A stretch of DNA of 64,000 bases from Pseudomonadota bacterium (GCA_023398955.1 JAEWRL010000187.1:15479-79478), one strand, 5' to 3'; counted from the stretch's first letter, positions 7,045-15,903 are shown. The notes: a model not told the origin generated them from the letters alone. Translations and numbers: made by a program.

Positions 7045-8979
7045 ATGCGTCAAGTGACCCCCCTCGTCCCTGCCTCCCAGGGGCAACGCCCCAACCTTAG
7101 CCGGCGGAGGTACGGCCGCTCGCGGCTGGCCAGCTTCTGGATGCCGTTCGTCGCCCTGCTCGTGGCAGGCAGCCCCGCGACGGCGCGGGCGTCCACCCCC
7201 ATGAGCCGCACCTCTGAGCGGCACTCTGGACCGCTTCGCACCGCCGTGACGGTGCGTGACTCGACCTTGGAAGCAAGCAGCGTCGTCGCAGCAGTCTCTG
7301 CAGAGCTGGGTCGCGAGCTGGTCCCCGTCTCCCAACGAACCAGAGGCGGTTCCCTGCTCATCATCGACGTGGCTGGGGCCTACGCGACAGTGAGCTTCAG
7401 GGCGTCTGAAGGGAGCGCCGTGGGCCGCAGCATCGAGCTCCCCGAGGACTCCACACGCGCCCTGGAGACCCTGGCCCTGCTCGCATCGAACGTGGTCCGC
7501 AACGAGGCCGCGGAGCTCCTGGACGAACTGGTGCGCAAGGCGGAGGCGGCGCAGCTGACAGCCGTGGGCACACCTGACGGCACCAGCACTCCCGCTGTGG
7601 ACGCGAATACAGAGCCGCCGCCGGCTCCCGAGGAAAGCGAACAGAGCGACCATCCAGCAGGGCCCTTGCCCGCCCCGACAGAGCCCGCCAGCCCCGACCC
7701 TGCTCCAGCCAATCGGAGTTCTGCGCCGGATGCGGAGGTGAACCTGAGCCTGTGGCACCCCCTCGCCCTCTATGGCGACAGTCACGAGCGCCGAGTACAT
7801 CTCGAGCTCGGTTTGGCCTATGGCCACGTCGGCACCATTGAGGGCTTTGCGTTAACCTCGGGCGTGCTCCGCGCCGATCATGGACTGCGTGGCGTCGCCA
7901 TGGCGGGCCTCGGCGCCTGGACCGCGGGAGGCTGGCAGGGCCTCTCGGTAGGGGGGCTCTTGGCGGGGGGCACCGGCTCGGCGCAAGGGGTTCAAGTGGC
8001 GGGTCTCGCGACCATGCAGTTGGGGCGAACGACGGACGATGCGTGGGGGAACTGGGGGGAGGGAGAAGTCATGGACGGCGCCCAATTCAGCGTTCTGTTC
8101 AACTACAACGCTGGCGCGCTCCGTGGCATGCAAGTTGGAACCCTCAACATGAACTCCGGCGATGTGGAGGGCGCCCAGGTCGCGATCCTCAACCTCACCA
8201 AGGGGCGCCTCGACGGAATCCAAGGAGGTATCCTCAACTTGGCGTCGCTGAAACACTCCGCGGCCGATCCGGGTAGTCGGGGCGCGCAAGCGGGTGTCGT
8301 CAACATCGCCGCCGCCAGCCTGACAGGCGCGCAGCTCGGCGTCACGAACGTGGTCGCTGACAGGCTGCGAGGTACACAGGTGGGAGTCGTCAACCTGCTC
8401 GGCGCGCCCTCGCGTGGTGCCCAGGTTGGAGTCGTCAATCTCGCGGTGGACCAACAGGGCGCTCAGATCGGGATTGTCAACGTCGCCAGGACGCGCCAGG
8501 GTTTTCAGCTTGGCCTCATCAACGTCAGTCGTCACTCCACAGGGGTGTTCCTGGGCCTCTTGACGCTAGCGGAGAACGTCGACACGAGCTTGATGACCTA
8601 CGCATCCACGCTCACCCCGCTCAACATAGGGCTCAAGTCAGCGGCCCCCTGGTACTTCACCCGCGTCCAGGTGGGGACCGACCTTCGGGACCTGGAAGAC
8701 GGCGGCGGGGACAGCGCCCTGCGCTCTGGGTTTGCGCTGGGTTCCTCTATACCGCTGACCAACGGAGGTTGGTTCTTGGAACCGGGTTTGGAATACAGCC
8801 ACGTCCTCGACACGACGGCGCCCCAGGACAGGTCGAGGCACCTCACGGGCCCCGAAGCGAGCCTCAGCTACAAGCCCTCGCCGCACTTCGGAGCGTTCGG
8901 GGGCGCAGCGGCGCGCTTCGAGGGGAATGAGAGCTGGCGGCCCCTCTTCGAGGCCTTCGTTGGCCTGGAGCTCCTCTGA
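7045..8979 (+). CDS. Secreted GxQxGxxN-repeat protein, probable outer-membrane or surface protein
   Basis: A 644-residue exported protein. The start ATG at 7045 is preceded by GAGGAG at 7035-7040. A basic N-terminus and hydrophobic core (FWMPFVALLVAGSPATARA) form a signal peptide. A Pro-rich linker lies at about 185-230. Residues about 344-495 hold a run of short repeats of the form G-x-Q-x-G-[IVL]-[VLI]-N-[VLI] (GMQVGTLN, GAQVAILN, GIQGGILN, GAQAGVVN, GAQLGVTN, GTQVGVVN, GAQVGVVN, GAQIGIVN, GFQLGLIN), which probably fold as a beta structure. The C-terminus has alternating segments like a barrel (GWFLEPGLEYSHVLD). Similar repeats occur in leptospiral and myxobacterial surface proteins; function unknown. 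Confidence 0.75.
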   Translation: MRQVTPLVPASQGQRPNLSRRRYGRSRLASFWMPFVALLVAGSPATARASTPMSRTSERHSGPLRTAVTVRDSTLEASSVVAAVSAELGRELVPVSQRTRGGSLLIIDVAGAYATVSFRASEGSAVGRSIELPEDSTRALETLALLASNVVRNEAAELLDELVRKAEAAQLTAVGTPDGTSTPAVDANTEPPPAPEESEQSDHPAGPLPAPTEPASPDPAPANRSSAPDAEVNLSLWHPLALYGDSHERRVHLELGLAYGHVGTIEGFALTSGVLRADHGLRGVAMAGLGAWTAGGWQGLSVGGLLAGGTGSAQGVQVAGLATMQLGRTTDDAWGNWGEGEVMDGAQFSVLFNYNAGALRGMQVGTLNMNSGDVEGAQVAILNLTKGRLDGIQGGILNLASLKHSAADPGSRGAQAGVVNIAAASLTGAQLGVTNVVADRLRGTQVGVVNLLGAPSRGAQVGVVNLAVDQQGAQIGIVNVARTRQGFQLGLINVSRHSTGVFLGLLTLAENVDTSLMTYASTLTPLNIGLKSAAPWYFTRVQVGTDLRDLEDGGGDSALRSGFALGSSIPLTNGGWFLEPGLEYSHVLDTTAPQDRSRHLTGPEASLSYKPSPHFGAFGGAAARFEGNESWRPLFEAFVGLELL

Positions 8980-9199
8980 GGCGGGCCGCGCGATGACCGC
9001 CCTCGATGTTCGCCTTGAAGCAGCGGGCCGGACCGGCACCGCGGGCTGGGGCCCCGGCTCGTTGGACGACTTTTTCCGTGAACGGATCCGGAGCTCGCGG
9101 GAACGTACCTCGATCCCCGGCCACCGTGAAATGGGCCCCGCCCAACCGTGGTTTTGCCCCCTCGCGCAGATGCCCTATCCAGGTATACAAGCGGAACCG

Positions 9200-9766
9200 A
9201 TGGCGGTTCGATGCCCCCCGGTCTTCGACGAGAGCTCCCTCGTGGAGCGGCTAGCGTCAGCGGAGCCGGCCGCCATTGGTGAGGTCTATGATGCGCACCA
9301 TCGAGCCATTCACGCGTTTGCCTGGCGATTGCTCGGTGATGCGATGGCAGCCGAAGATCTCGTCCATGATGTCTTCGTCGCCCTTCCAAAGGCGGTGCGG
9401 CGCTTCCGCGGGGATGCCTCCCTGAGGACCTTCCTCATCGGCATTGCCGTCAATCACGCGCGCCACCACGTACGGTCGGCAACCCGGCGACGCGCCGCAT
9501 TGGAGCGTTTGGGGCGTGAGAATCCGGAGCCATTGAGAACCCCTGAGCAGGGAGCACGCCAAGCAGAGTTGGCCCGCGCCCTCACTCGCGCAATGGACGA
9601 CCTCTCCGTAGAGCACCGCGTCACGTTCGTCCTCGCGGAAGTGGAGGACCGCAGTTCCAGAGAGGTCGCGGAGATCCTCGGTATCCCCGACGCGACGGTG
9701 CGCACGCGGCTGCATCACGCCAAGAAGAAGCTTCGGGCAGCGCTCGAGGGAGGGGATCTCCGATGA
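9200..9766 (+). CDS. ECF-type RNA polymerase sigma factor
   Basis: Group 4 (ECF) sigma factor, 188 aa from the ATG at 9200. Region 2 reads YDAHHRAIHAFAWRLLGDAMAAEDLVHDVFVALPKAVRRFRGDASLRTFL; region 4 reads LSVEHRVTFVLAEVEDRSSREVAEILGIPDATVRTRLHHAKKKLRA, with the helix-turn-helix. In-frame starts further upstream (8927 onward) overlap the preceding gene and add a non-conserved extension, so the internal ATG giving the family length was preferred. The downstream gene overlaps by 4 bp (ATGA) and encodes a membrane protein in the usual anti-sigma position. Confidence 0.9.
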   Translation: MAVRCPPVFDESSLVERLASAEPAAIGEVYDAHHRAIHAFAWRLLGDAMAAEDLVHDVFVALPKAVRRFRGDASLRTFLIGIAVNHARHHVRSATRRRAALERLGRENPEPLRTPEQGARQAELARALTRAMDDLSVEHRVTFVLAEVEDRSSREVAEILGIPDATVRTRLHHAKKKLRAALEGGDLR

Positions 9767-10581
9767 GCCAAGATACGCTGCACGACGCAACGCGCGTGCT
9801 CCGCAACAGTGTCGTGGAGGCTCCTCCCAGCTCTGAGCTGACGCGCGCGCGCATCATGCAGAGCCTCCATCGGCAGCGGCGTCATCGAGCCAGGAAGGCA
9901 GTCGCCGTTGTCCCCCTTGCTGTTGTCTTCGCAGCGGCTTCGGCAGCTGCTGCTAGCGGCGAGCTGCCAACGATCTGGGATACCGTCGTGGAGATCGTCG
10001 GGCTCAAGACGCGGGCCCCCACCACGGAGGACGCGCCTCCGACGAAGCACCGCGCCCCGACGAAGTTGCGCCGGCTACCATTCCCTAGCGCGCCGGCTGC
10101 TCGCGGTGCTCAGAAGCCCGCAGAAACTGCGACCGATGGCGCCGCTGGCGAGGACGTCGCAGCTCTCTCCGAGGAGCTCGCCAACGACGCCCCTGAGCCG
10201 ACGGGAATCACCCACCGGAAGCCGGAGCAGCATCCCGACGCAAACACGCCACCAACGCCGGCTAGAGGCGGTCCGGCGCAGGCGCGCGCCGACGCCTCGT
10301 ACCGCAGAGCCCACGACCTTCACTTCCGCGAGCGCTCTCCCGCGCTCGCCTTGCAAGCCTGGGATCGCTATCTCGCAGAGTACCCTCGCGGGCGTTTTGC
10401 CATCGAGGCCCGCTACAATCGCGCGCTCTGCCTGGTCAGGCTCGGGCGCTATCCGGAAGCCAGACCAGCCCTGGAGGACTTCGCTTCCGGTCGCTTCGGG
10501 ACCTACCGCGCGAATGATGCCCAGAATCTGCTCGATGCAATCTCGGCGTTCGCGGCACCCACGGGCAGCGGCGAGCCCTGA
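9763..10581 (+). CDS. Putative anti-sigma factor: single-pass membrane protein with periplasmic TPR-like domain
   Basis: A 272-residue protein translationally coupled to the ECF sigma gene. Residues about 1-45 are cytoplasmic and basic; one transmembrane helix follows (about 46-65, VAVVPLAVVFAAASAAAA). Then comes a long Pro/Ala/Glu-rich periplasmic linker and a C-terminal tetratricopeptide-like region at about 180-265 (SYRRAHDLHFRERSPALALQ, RYNRALCLVRLGRYPEARPAL), resembling YbgF/TolA-binding repeats. No zinc-binding HxxxCxxC motif of classical anti-sigma domains is visible, so the anti-sigma role is inferred from position and topology. Confidence 0.7.
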   Translation: MSQDTLHDATRVLRNSVVEAPPSSELTRARIMQSLHRQRRHRARKAVAVVPLAVVFAAASAAAASGELPTIWDTVVEIVGLKTRAPTTEDAPPTKHRAPTKLRRLPFPSAPAARGAQKPAETATDGAAGEDVAALSEELANDAPEPTGITHRKPEQHPDANTPPTPARGGPAQARADASYRRAHDLHFRERSPALALQAWDRYLAEYPRGRFAIEARYNRALCLVRLGRYPEARPALEDFASGRFGTYRANDAQNLLDAISAFAAPTGSGEP

Positions 10582-10608
10582 GCCAAAGCACGCGCGTCGT
10601 CTCCGGCC

Positions 10609-11070
10609 TCATCCCATCGGGGATAACAGTGGGATTTCGTGCCACCGCCCAGCGTCGAGGAGCGCCAGCAACTGCCGGCCCGCGTCCAGGACCGGCGAAC
10701 TGAGGCCCGCCCCGACGTCCAAGCACGCCGGCTCGATCCCGACAAGCTCGATCTGCCCGACGCTGGGCCGCAAGAACTCCAGGACGTGGGACAGGGGCAG
10801 CATGTGCGTGCCGATGCCGGTATCTTCAATCCGCGTCGGGGGGATTCGGCGCATGGTGCCCGGCGGTTCGCGCAGAGCGGCGGCGTCGACGACCACGAGC
10901 GTGGACGGTGCAGCACGCCGCACGACCGCCGTGAAGTTCTCCGGTGCGGTGCCGCAATCGATGGCAAGCCAGCCTGGAGCACGAAAGCGCTGTGCCACCC
11001 AGCTCCCAACCCCGTCATCGCCGTTCAGGCTGTTTCCGACACCCAGCAGGACTCCCGTGACAGGCGACAT
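10609..11070 (-). CDS. hycI: [NiFe]-hydrogenase maturation endopeptidase, HycI-like (peptidase M52)
   Basis: About 153 aa (160 if it starts at the in-frame GTG at 11091). It resembles HycI, which trims the C-terminus of the nickel-containing large subunit of group 4 hydrogenases. Visible family features are GVGNSLNGDDGVG near the N-terminus, the IDCGTAPENF block, VVVDAAAL with the metal-binding Asp, and GIGTHMLPLSHVLEFL with the metal-binding His. No hydrogenase structural gene or hyp gene is in the window, which makes this orphan notable beside the Mbh-like operon 3.7 kb upstream on the other strand. It is convergent with the preceding anti-sigma gene. Confidence 0.85.
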   Translation of the reverse strand: MSPVTGVLLGVGNSLNGDDGVGSWVAQRFRAPGWLAIDCGTAPENFTAVVRRAAPSTLVVVDAAALREPPGTMRRIPPTRIEDTGIGTHMLPLSHVLEFLRPSVGQIELVGIEPACLDVGAGLSSPVLDAGRQLLALLDAGRWHEIPLLSPMG

Positions 11071-11204
11071 GGCGCCGGTTCTGCCATCCACGGGATTGCC
11101 TCGCCACCACTCGACCAGCGCTCCGCACGGCCAGCCTGCCAGACTGCTGCTTCATTGTAGCTCGGAGGCTCGTCGACGGCGTCGCTTCGTGTATCTTCCG
11201 ACCC

Positions 11205-11381
11205 ATGCCGAAGTGCAAGGACTGTGGCGACGAAGTCGAAGAGCTCGTGGTCGTCGTGAGCGAGGGAAAGAAGCGGCGAGTCTGTGAAGACTGCGCCGAA
11301 GAGCTGGCCGCCGGAGACAACATCGCCAAAGAGAGCGAGGCCGTCGTGCAACAGATGATGGGCTTCAAGGGCCGCCGTTGA
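11205..11381 (+). CDS. Small zinc-ribbon protein (58 aa)
   Basis: A short gene: MPKCKDCG at the N-terminus and RRVCEDCAEELAAG in the middle give a C4-xx-C7 and C27-xx-C30 pair, a plausible four-Cys zinc ribbon, followed by a charged helix ending in MMGFKGRR. The stop overlaps the TTG start of the next gene (11378-11381), which supports translation. Such small ribbons are common next to myxobacterial housekeeping genes; no function can be assigned. Confidence 0.7.
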   Translation: MPKCKDCGDEVEELVVVVSEGKKRRVCEDCAEELAAGDNIAKESEAVVQQMMGFKGRR

Positions 11382-11869
11382 GGCTCTCCGCGCTCCGTCG
11401 CCTGCGAGGGCTCGCGCTGCTAGCGGGGGTCCTTGCCCTGGGGTCCTGGTGGAGCCTGCGGGATGGCCCCGAAGATGCCGTCTTGACGAGCGCAAGGTCA
11501 CTCGCGGCGGCCTTTGCCGCACCTCCCGACCGCACGTACGAGCTCGTCATCGCCCACGCCGCAGATCCGGTCCAGATCGTCGCGGCCGGGTCCCGGAAGA
11601 AGCTCGCGGCGTCCGAGGCCGCCCGGCTCGCGCAGACGCGGCGTCGAGTGGAGGGACCACGTCTCCTCTCCCTCGAGGATCCGCGGGTAACTATCGATTC
11701 GAGACGCGCCCAGCTCGACGCCATCCTCATCAGCAGCGAGAGCCAACCGGGCGATCTCCACGCCGAGGCGCGCCGCGTCACTGCCGAGTTCGAGCAGAGC
11801 GACCGCTGGCGTCTTAGCGCCCTGCGCCTCGGGCCTACCAGCAAACACATTCCGGAGGCGCGCCCGTGA
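11378..11869 (+). CDS. Hypothetical membrane-anchored protein
   Basis: A 163-residue protein with an N-terminal hydrophobic helix (LRGLALLAGVLALGSWWSL) acting as signal anchor, then a soluble Arg/Glu/Ala-rich domain with no motif that I recognise. TTG start overlapping the previous stop and GTGA overlap with the downstream methyltransferase place it inside a small operon. No lipobox cysteine follows the helix. Function unknown. Confidence 0.6.
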   Translation: MRLSALRRLRGLALLAGVLALGSWWSLRDGPEDAVLTSARSLAAAFAAPPDRTYELVIAHAADPVQIVAAGSRKKLAASEAARLAQTRRRVEGPRLLSLEDPRVTIDSRRAQLDAILISSESQPGDLHAEARRVTAEFEQSDRWRLSALRLGPTSKHIPEARP

Positions 11870-13032
11870 GCAACGACGCATCCATCGCCACCACATTTCC
11901 CGGCTTCGAGGAGCTCTGTCGTACCGAGTTGGAGGAGCTAGGGCTTCCAATCCACTCAGTGAGCCGAGGAGCTGTCGCATTCGGCGGCGGAACCGCTGGC
12001 CTCTACACCGCCACGCTCTGGAGCAGAACGGCGTTGCGTGTGCTGCGGCCCGTCGCCAGTTTTCATGCGCGGGACGCGGGCGAGCTATACACGAAAGGGC
12101 ATCGCGTCCCGTGGGAGCGCTGGTTTCGGCCCGACACCACGTTCGCCGTCGACGCGACGACGAGCTCATCCATCTTCACGCACTCCCACTATGCCGCTCT
12201 GAAGGTGAAGGACGCCCTCGTGGATCGCCTGCGTGAGCACCTGGGGGCACGCCCGAACGTCGACGTGGAGCGGCCAGCGATGCGCGTCCGCGTTCACGTG
12301 CGGGAAACGCTGGTCAACCTGTCCTTGGACGCCGCGGGAGACTCCCTCCACCGCCGAGGGTATCGGTTGGAACATGGGGAGGCACCCCTGAACGAGACCG
12401 TCGCGGCCGCGCTCCTCAGGATCGCCGGCTACGGCGGACAACTCCCGCTCGTCGACCCGTTCTGCGGCGCGGGGACCATTCCCATCGAGGCGGCCTTGGC
12501 GGCCACCAACGTCGCCCCCGGTCTGTTGCGAGAACACCATGCCCTCGAGTGCTGGAGCGACCACGAGCCAGCACTCTGGGAATCCCTGCGGAAGTCTGCG
12601 CAGTCCCAGCAGCGTCCGGCCAGTCACCTCATCGTTGGGGCGGATACGGACCCTGCCCTGATCGAGAGTGCGCAGCGGAACGCAGAGCGTGCCGGTGTAG
12701 CAAACGCTCTACGGCTCGTGGTCAGCGACTTCCGGGAACTGGAGCCACCACAGGGGCCCGGTCTCGTCGTCACGAACCCCCCGTACGGGGTACGCCTTGC
12801 CGCCACCGACCTGGCAGCGCTCTACACCGGGTTCGGGGATCGACTCAAGTGCGCCTACGACCGATACGACGCCTGGCTGCTCAGTGGCGCCCCAGCTCTC
12901 CTCAAGAGAGTCGGACTTCGGGCTGGCAAACGCATCCCGGTGCTCAACGGAAATCTGGATTGCCGCTTCGTCAGGTTCACCATCCGCGGCAAGGGCGCCC
13001 GCCCCCCATCCGCATGCATCCCCTCGAATTGA
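11866..13032 (+). CDS. THUMP-domain class I RNA methyltransferase (RlmL/Trm-like)
   Basis: A 388-residue SAM-dependent RNA methyltransferase of the RlmL N-terminal/THUMP family, which make N2-methylguanosine in rRNA or tRNA. N-terminal ferredoxin-like and THUMP segment at about 1-165 (TTFPGFEELCRTELEELG; VRVHVRETLVNLSLDAAGDSLHRRGYR). SAM motif I is DPFCGAGT at 197-204; the catalytic NPPYG is at 304-308. Preceded by a GTGA overlap with the hypothetical membrane protein. The exact target base cannot be assigned from sequence alone. Confidence 0.9.
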   Translation: MSNDASIATTFPGFEELCRTELEELGLPIHSVSRGAVAFGGGTAGLYTATLWSRTALRVLRPVASFHARDAGELYTKGHRVPWERWFRPDTTFAVDATTSSSIFTHSHYAALKVKDALVDRLREHLGARPNVDVERPAMRVRVHVRETLVNLSLDAAGDSLHRRGYRLEHGEAPLNETVAAALLRIAGYGGQLPLVDPFCGAGTIPIEAALAATNVAPGLLREHHALECWSDHEPALWESLRKSAQSQQRPASHLIVGADTDPALIESAQRNAERAGVANALRLVVSDFRELEPPQGPGLVVTNPPYGVRLAATDLAALYTGFGDRLKCAYDRYDAWLLSGAPALLKRVGLRAGKRIPVLNGNLDCRFVRFTIRGKGARPPSACIPSN

Positions 13033-13206
13033 ACGGCTCTGGGACAAGGTGGCCCACCAACCAACAGGCAGCCCGTTCGACTGGACTCCATTCGTCCGCG
13101 CAGACTGGAGCTGCCAGAGGAGGGACTCGCGATCGAAGCCAGTTGCTGCTACGACGGCCCCGGATGAGGGATGTCGTGAATCCCCATACGATGAAGGACA
13201 TGAATC

Positions 13207-14238
13207 ATGATTGAAACTCGAACGAAGCGATGGCTCTCAGGCCTAGCAGCAGTGGCCATCCTCGGCCTGGGCTTCACGGCATCCGGCTGCAAGCAGCGCG
13301 AGACGGGCGAGAACGCCACAACCGCGGCTCAACCCTCGGCATCGGGCTCCGCTGGCGCCGTTCCGGCAGGTCCGTGTGGAAAGTACGTAGCGGCTGTGTG
13401 CGATGCCGCGGGTGACAAATCGCCAGCGTGTCGCCAGGTCACCGGTGCGGCGGAGCTGTTGCCTCCTTCGGCCTGCGAAGCTGCCATGAAGGACGTCGCC
13501 TACACAAAGACGCAGATCGCGAACGCTCGCAAGAAGTGTGACGAGCTCGTCGAGAAGCTCTGCAAGGATCTCGGCGCTGAGACCGAGTCGTGCAAGATGG
13601 TGCAGAAGCAGGCGGGCAACTTCCCCCCCGAACGCTGCAGCATGATGCTCGAGCGCTACGATGCCGTCCTGGGTGACCTGAAGCGCCGTGAGGATGCAAA
13701 GAAGCCCCTCCCTCCCGAGAAGCAGAAGCTCCTCGCCGCCGCCGACGCTCCGGCCTTTGGCCCCGCCGATGCAAAGGTGACCCTGGTCGAGTTCTCGGAC
13801 TTCCAGTGTCCTTACTGCTCACGGGCGGGCGCCACGACCAAGCAGATCAAAGAGAAGTATGGCGACAAGGTGCGCTTCATCTTCCGTCAGTTCCCCCTGA
13901 GCTTCCACAAGGAGGCTCACCTCGCGTCTCAGGCAGCTCTGGCGGCCCACGAGCAGGGAAAGTTCTGGGAGTACCACGACAAGCTCTTCGAGAATCAGCG
14001 CAATCTGAAGCGTGAGGATTTGGAGAAGTACGCGCAGCAGCTTGGCCTCGACATGGCGAAGTTCAAGAAGGCTCTGGACGAAGGGACCTACAAGGACGAA
14101 GTGGACGCCGACCTGAAGCTCGGTCAAGAGGTCTCCGTGTCGGGAACCCCGACCCTCTTCTTGAACGGGGAACGGGTGTCCAACGCCACGGACTTCGACG
14201 GCATCTCCAAGAGCATCGACGAAGCCCTCAAGAAGTAG
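13207..14238 (+). CDS. DsbA-like thioredoxin lipoprotein with duplicated 4-Cys N-terminal module
   Basis: A 343-residue lipoprotein: signal peptide with lipobox TASGC (Cys28), low-complexity Ser/Ala linker, then two consecutive segments with identical cysteine spacing C-x7-C-x9-C-x14-C (Cys57/65/75/90 and Cys111/119/129/144). The C-terminal domain is DsbA-type thioredoxin with active site FSDFQCPYCSRAG (Cys201-Cys204) and the cis-Pro loop VSGTPTLFLNG. It is expected to act as a periplasmic disulfide oxidoreductase. The Cys-rich module is not part of usual DsbA proteins (see findings). Confidence 0.88.
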   Translation: MIETRTKRWLSGLAAVAILGLGFTASGCKQRETGENATTAAQPSASGSAGAVPAGPCGKYVAAVCDAAGDKSPACRQVTGAAELLPPSACEAAMKDVAYTKTQIANARKKCDELVEKLCKDLGAETESCKMVQKQAGNFPPERCSMMLERYDAVLGDLKRREDAKKPLPPEKQKLLAAADAPAFGPADAKVTLVEFSDFQCPYCSRAGATTKQIKEKYGDKVRFIFRQFPLSFHKEAHLASQAALAAHEQGKFWEYHDKLFENQRNLKREDLEKYAQQLGLDMAKFKKALDEGTYKDEVDADLKLGQEVSVSGTPTLFLNGERVSNATDFDGISKSIDEALKK

Positions 14239-14493
14239 AGTCCGTTAGCCGCGGCGTTTCGTCCGGTGTGTCATCTGCCGCCGAAGGGCGCCCACTAGAG
14301 CACACAAGCCGGCACATACACGCCTCAACGGATCGAGCCGCGTAGTGGAGCAACACCAACCGGTCGAGGTTATCCTTGGCCGGTTCCTGCTTTGTAATGC
14401 CCCGGCGACCACTCCATGGCAGCGGAAAGTGCCGGATTTTCAGAGCTTACAGGCGGCCAGCGCCGGCCGTTTGGAGTTCGAGGCCCACGCTCC

Positions 14494-15903
14494 ATGTCTG
14501 CCGCGCTTGCCCCCCGCGAGGTCATCGCTGGAAAGTACCAGGTCGACTGCGTCCTGGCCGAGGGCGGCATGGGCGTGGTGCTTGCTGCCACGGACATGCA
14601 GCTCGATCGACAGGTAGCCATCAAGGTCCTATCGGAGGCGCAGGTTCGGAGCGTAGAGGCCGCCGCTCGCTTCCTGCAAGAGGCACGCGCTGCCGCTCGG
14701 TTGACAAGCGATCACGTCGTCAAGGTGTTCGATGTCGGGACGCTGCCGAGTGGCGCCCCCTACATGGTCATGGAGCTGCTCCGCGGGGCCGATCTGGCTA
14801 CCGTTGTCGAATCGGAAGGCACCCTCGCCATTGCGGATGCCGTCGGCTTCATCGTCCAGGCGTGCGAAGCCGTCGCCGAAGCGCACGTCGAGGGCATCGT
14901 TCACCGCGACCTCAAGCCAGCCAACCTCTTCCTATCGCGCCAGCTCGATGGCACGTCGCGCATCAAGGTCTTGGATTTTGGGATTTCGAAGCTGACGGAC
15001 CGAGGCGAGGGGTCCGCTGTATCTTTGACACACACGTCATGGATGCTCGGGTCGCCTGTCTATATGTCCCCCGAACAGCTCCGCTCCGCTCGCGACGTCG
15101 ACTGTCGTTCCGACATCTGGGCACTGGGGACGATCCTGTTCGAACTCGTCGCGGGACGACCTCCCTTCACGGGCGAAAGCGTCGCGGAACTGAGCGCGAA
15201 GATCCTCATGGACGCGGTTCCGTCGCCAAGCAGAATCCGCGGGTCGCCTCTGCCGACCGGGCTGGAGACCGTAATCTTGAAGGCCCTCACCAAGGACGCC
15301 GCCCAACGCTATAGCGGGGCCGCCGAGCTCGCGTCAGCGCTCAGCCCTTTTGCGCCACCACGCTGTCGCCCGAACATCGAGCGGATACGTGGACTCTTGA
15401 AGCTCAAAGCCGCCTCTGATGCGGCATCGACGATCAGGCCCACGCAAGAGGCCCCTCGGTTCGTGCACCCGGTCGACCCCGAGCCGGAGACCCGAGCGAG
15501 CTGGGGAAACACGACGGTCCATACACCTCCGCTGCAGCCGTACCGACGCCTCGGCGTCACTATTGCTGGCGCACTTGCAGCTGGGGGCTTGCTCGGCGTT
15601 GCCGCCATGCTTTGGGAGCCGGAGCGACTACCCGCCACAATGAACGAGGACCCCACGACCTCCGACTCGCACGCTATACGCCGCGCTCCTGAGATCCCGA
15701 TAAGAACCGTTCTCGAGCCTATCCCGGCGCCGCGCTACACGCCGGCCCCCGGTGAGCAGGACGGCGGTGAACCGAGGTTTGTGCAGCGAACATGGCGCGC
15801 TCCCAAGGCTGCGAAGCGTCCACGGCCGGGCGAGGCAGACCGAAGAAAGGGCGCGGACGACTCGAAGCCTCCCCTGCGGCTCGACTTCGGAGGGCGGAAG
15901 TGA
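14494..15903 (+). CDS. Ser/Thr protein kinase, single transmembrane helix
   Basis: Hanks-type kinase, 469 aa from the ATG at 14494. Glycine loop LAEGGMGVVLAA, invariant Lys44 in VAIKVL, catalytic loop HRDLKPANLF, DFGISK and the APE equivalent SPEQL are all intact, so it should be active. A transmembrane helix lies at about 353-372 (VTIAGALAAGGLLGVAAMLW), followed by a Pro/Arg-rich extracytoplasmic tail with no recognised domain. An in-frame ATG at 14416 would add 26 residues. The GTGA overlap with the next gene suggests a kinase-partner pair. Confidence 0.92.
   Translation: MSAALAPREVIAGKYQVDCVLAEGGMGVVLAATDMQLDRQVAIKVLSEAQVRSVEAAARFLQEARAAARLTSDHVVKVFDVGTLPSGAPYMVMELLRGADLATVVESEGTLAIADAVGFIVQACEAVAEAHVEGIVHRDLKPANLFLSRQLDGTSRIKVLDFGISKLTDRGEGSAVSLTHTSWMLGSPVYMSPEQLRSARDVDCRSDIWALGTILFELVAGRPPFTGESVAELSAKILMDAVPSPSRIRGSPLPTGLETVILKALTKDAAQRYSGAAELASALSPFAPPRCRPNIERIRGLLKLKAASDAASTIRPTQEAPRFVHPVDPEPETRASWGNTTVHTPPLQPYRRLGVTIAGALAAGGLLGVAAMLWEPERLPATMNEDPTTSDSHAIRRAPEIPIRTVLEPIPAPRYTPAPGEQDGGEPRFVQRTWRAPKAAKRPRPGEADRRKGADDSKPPLRLDFGGRK

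Noticed and set aside
9100..9130. GGAAC box upstream of the ECF sigma gene as an autoregulated promoter
   Set aside because: No fitting -10 sequence at 16-17 bp; GGAAC alone is too common in this genome.
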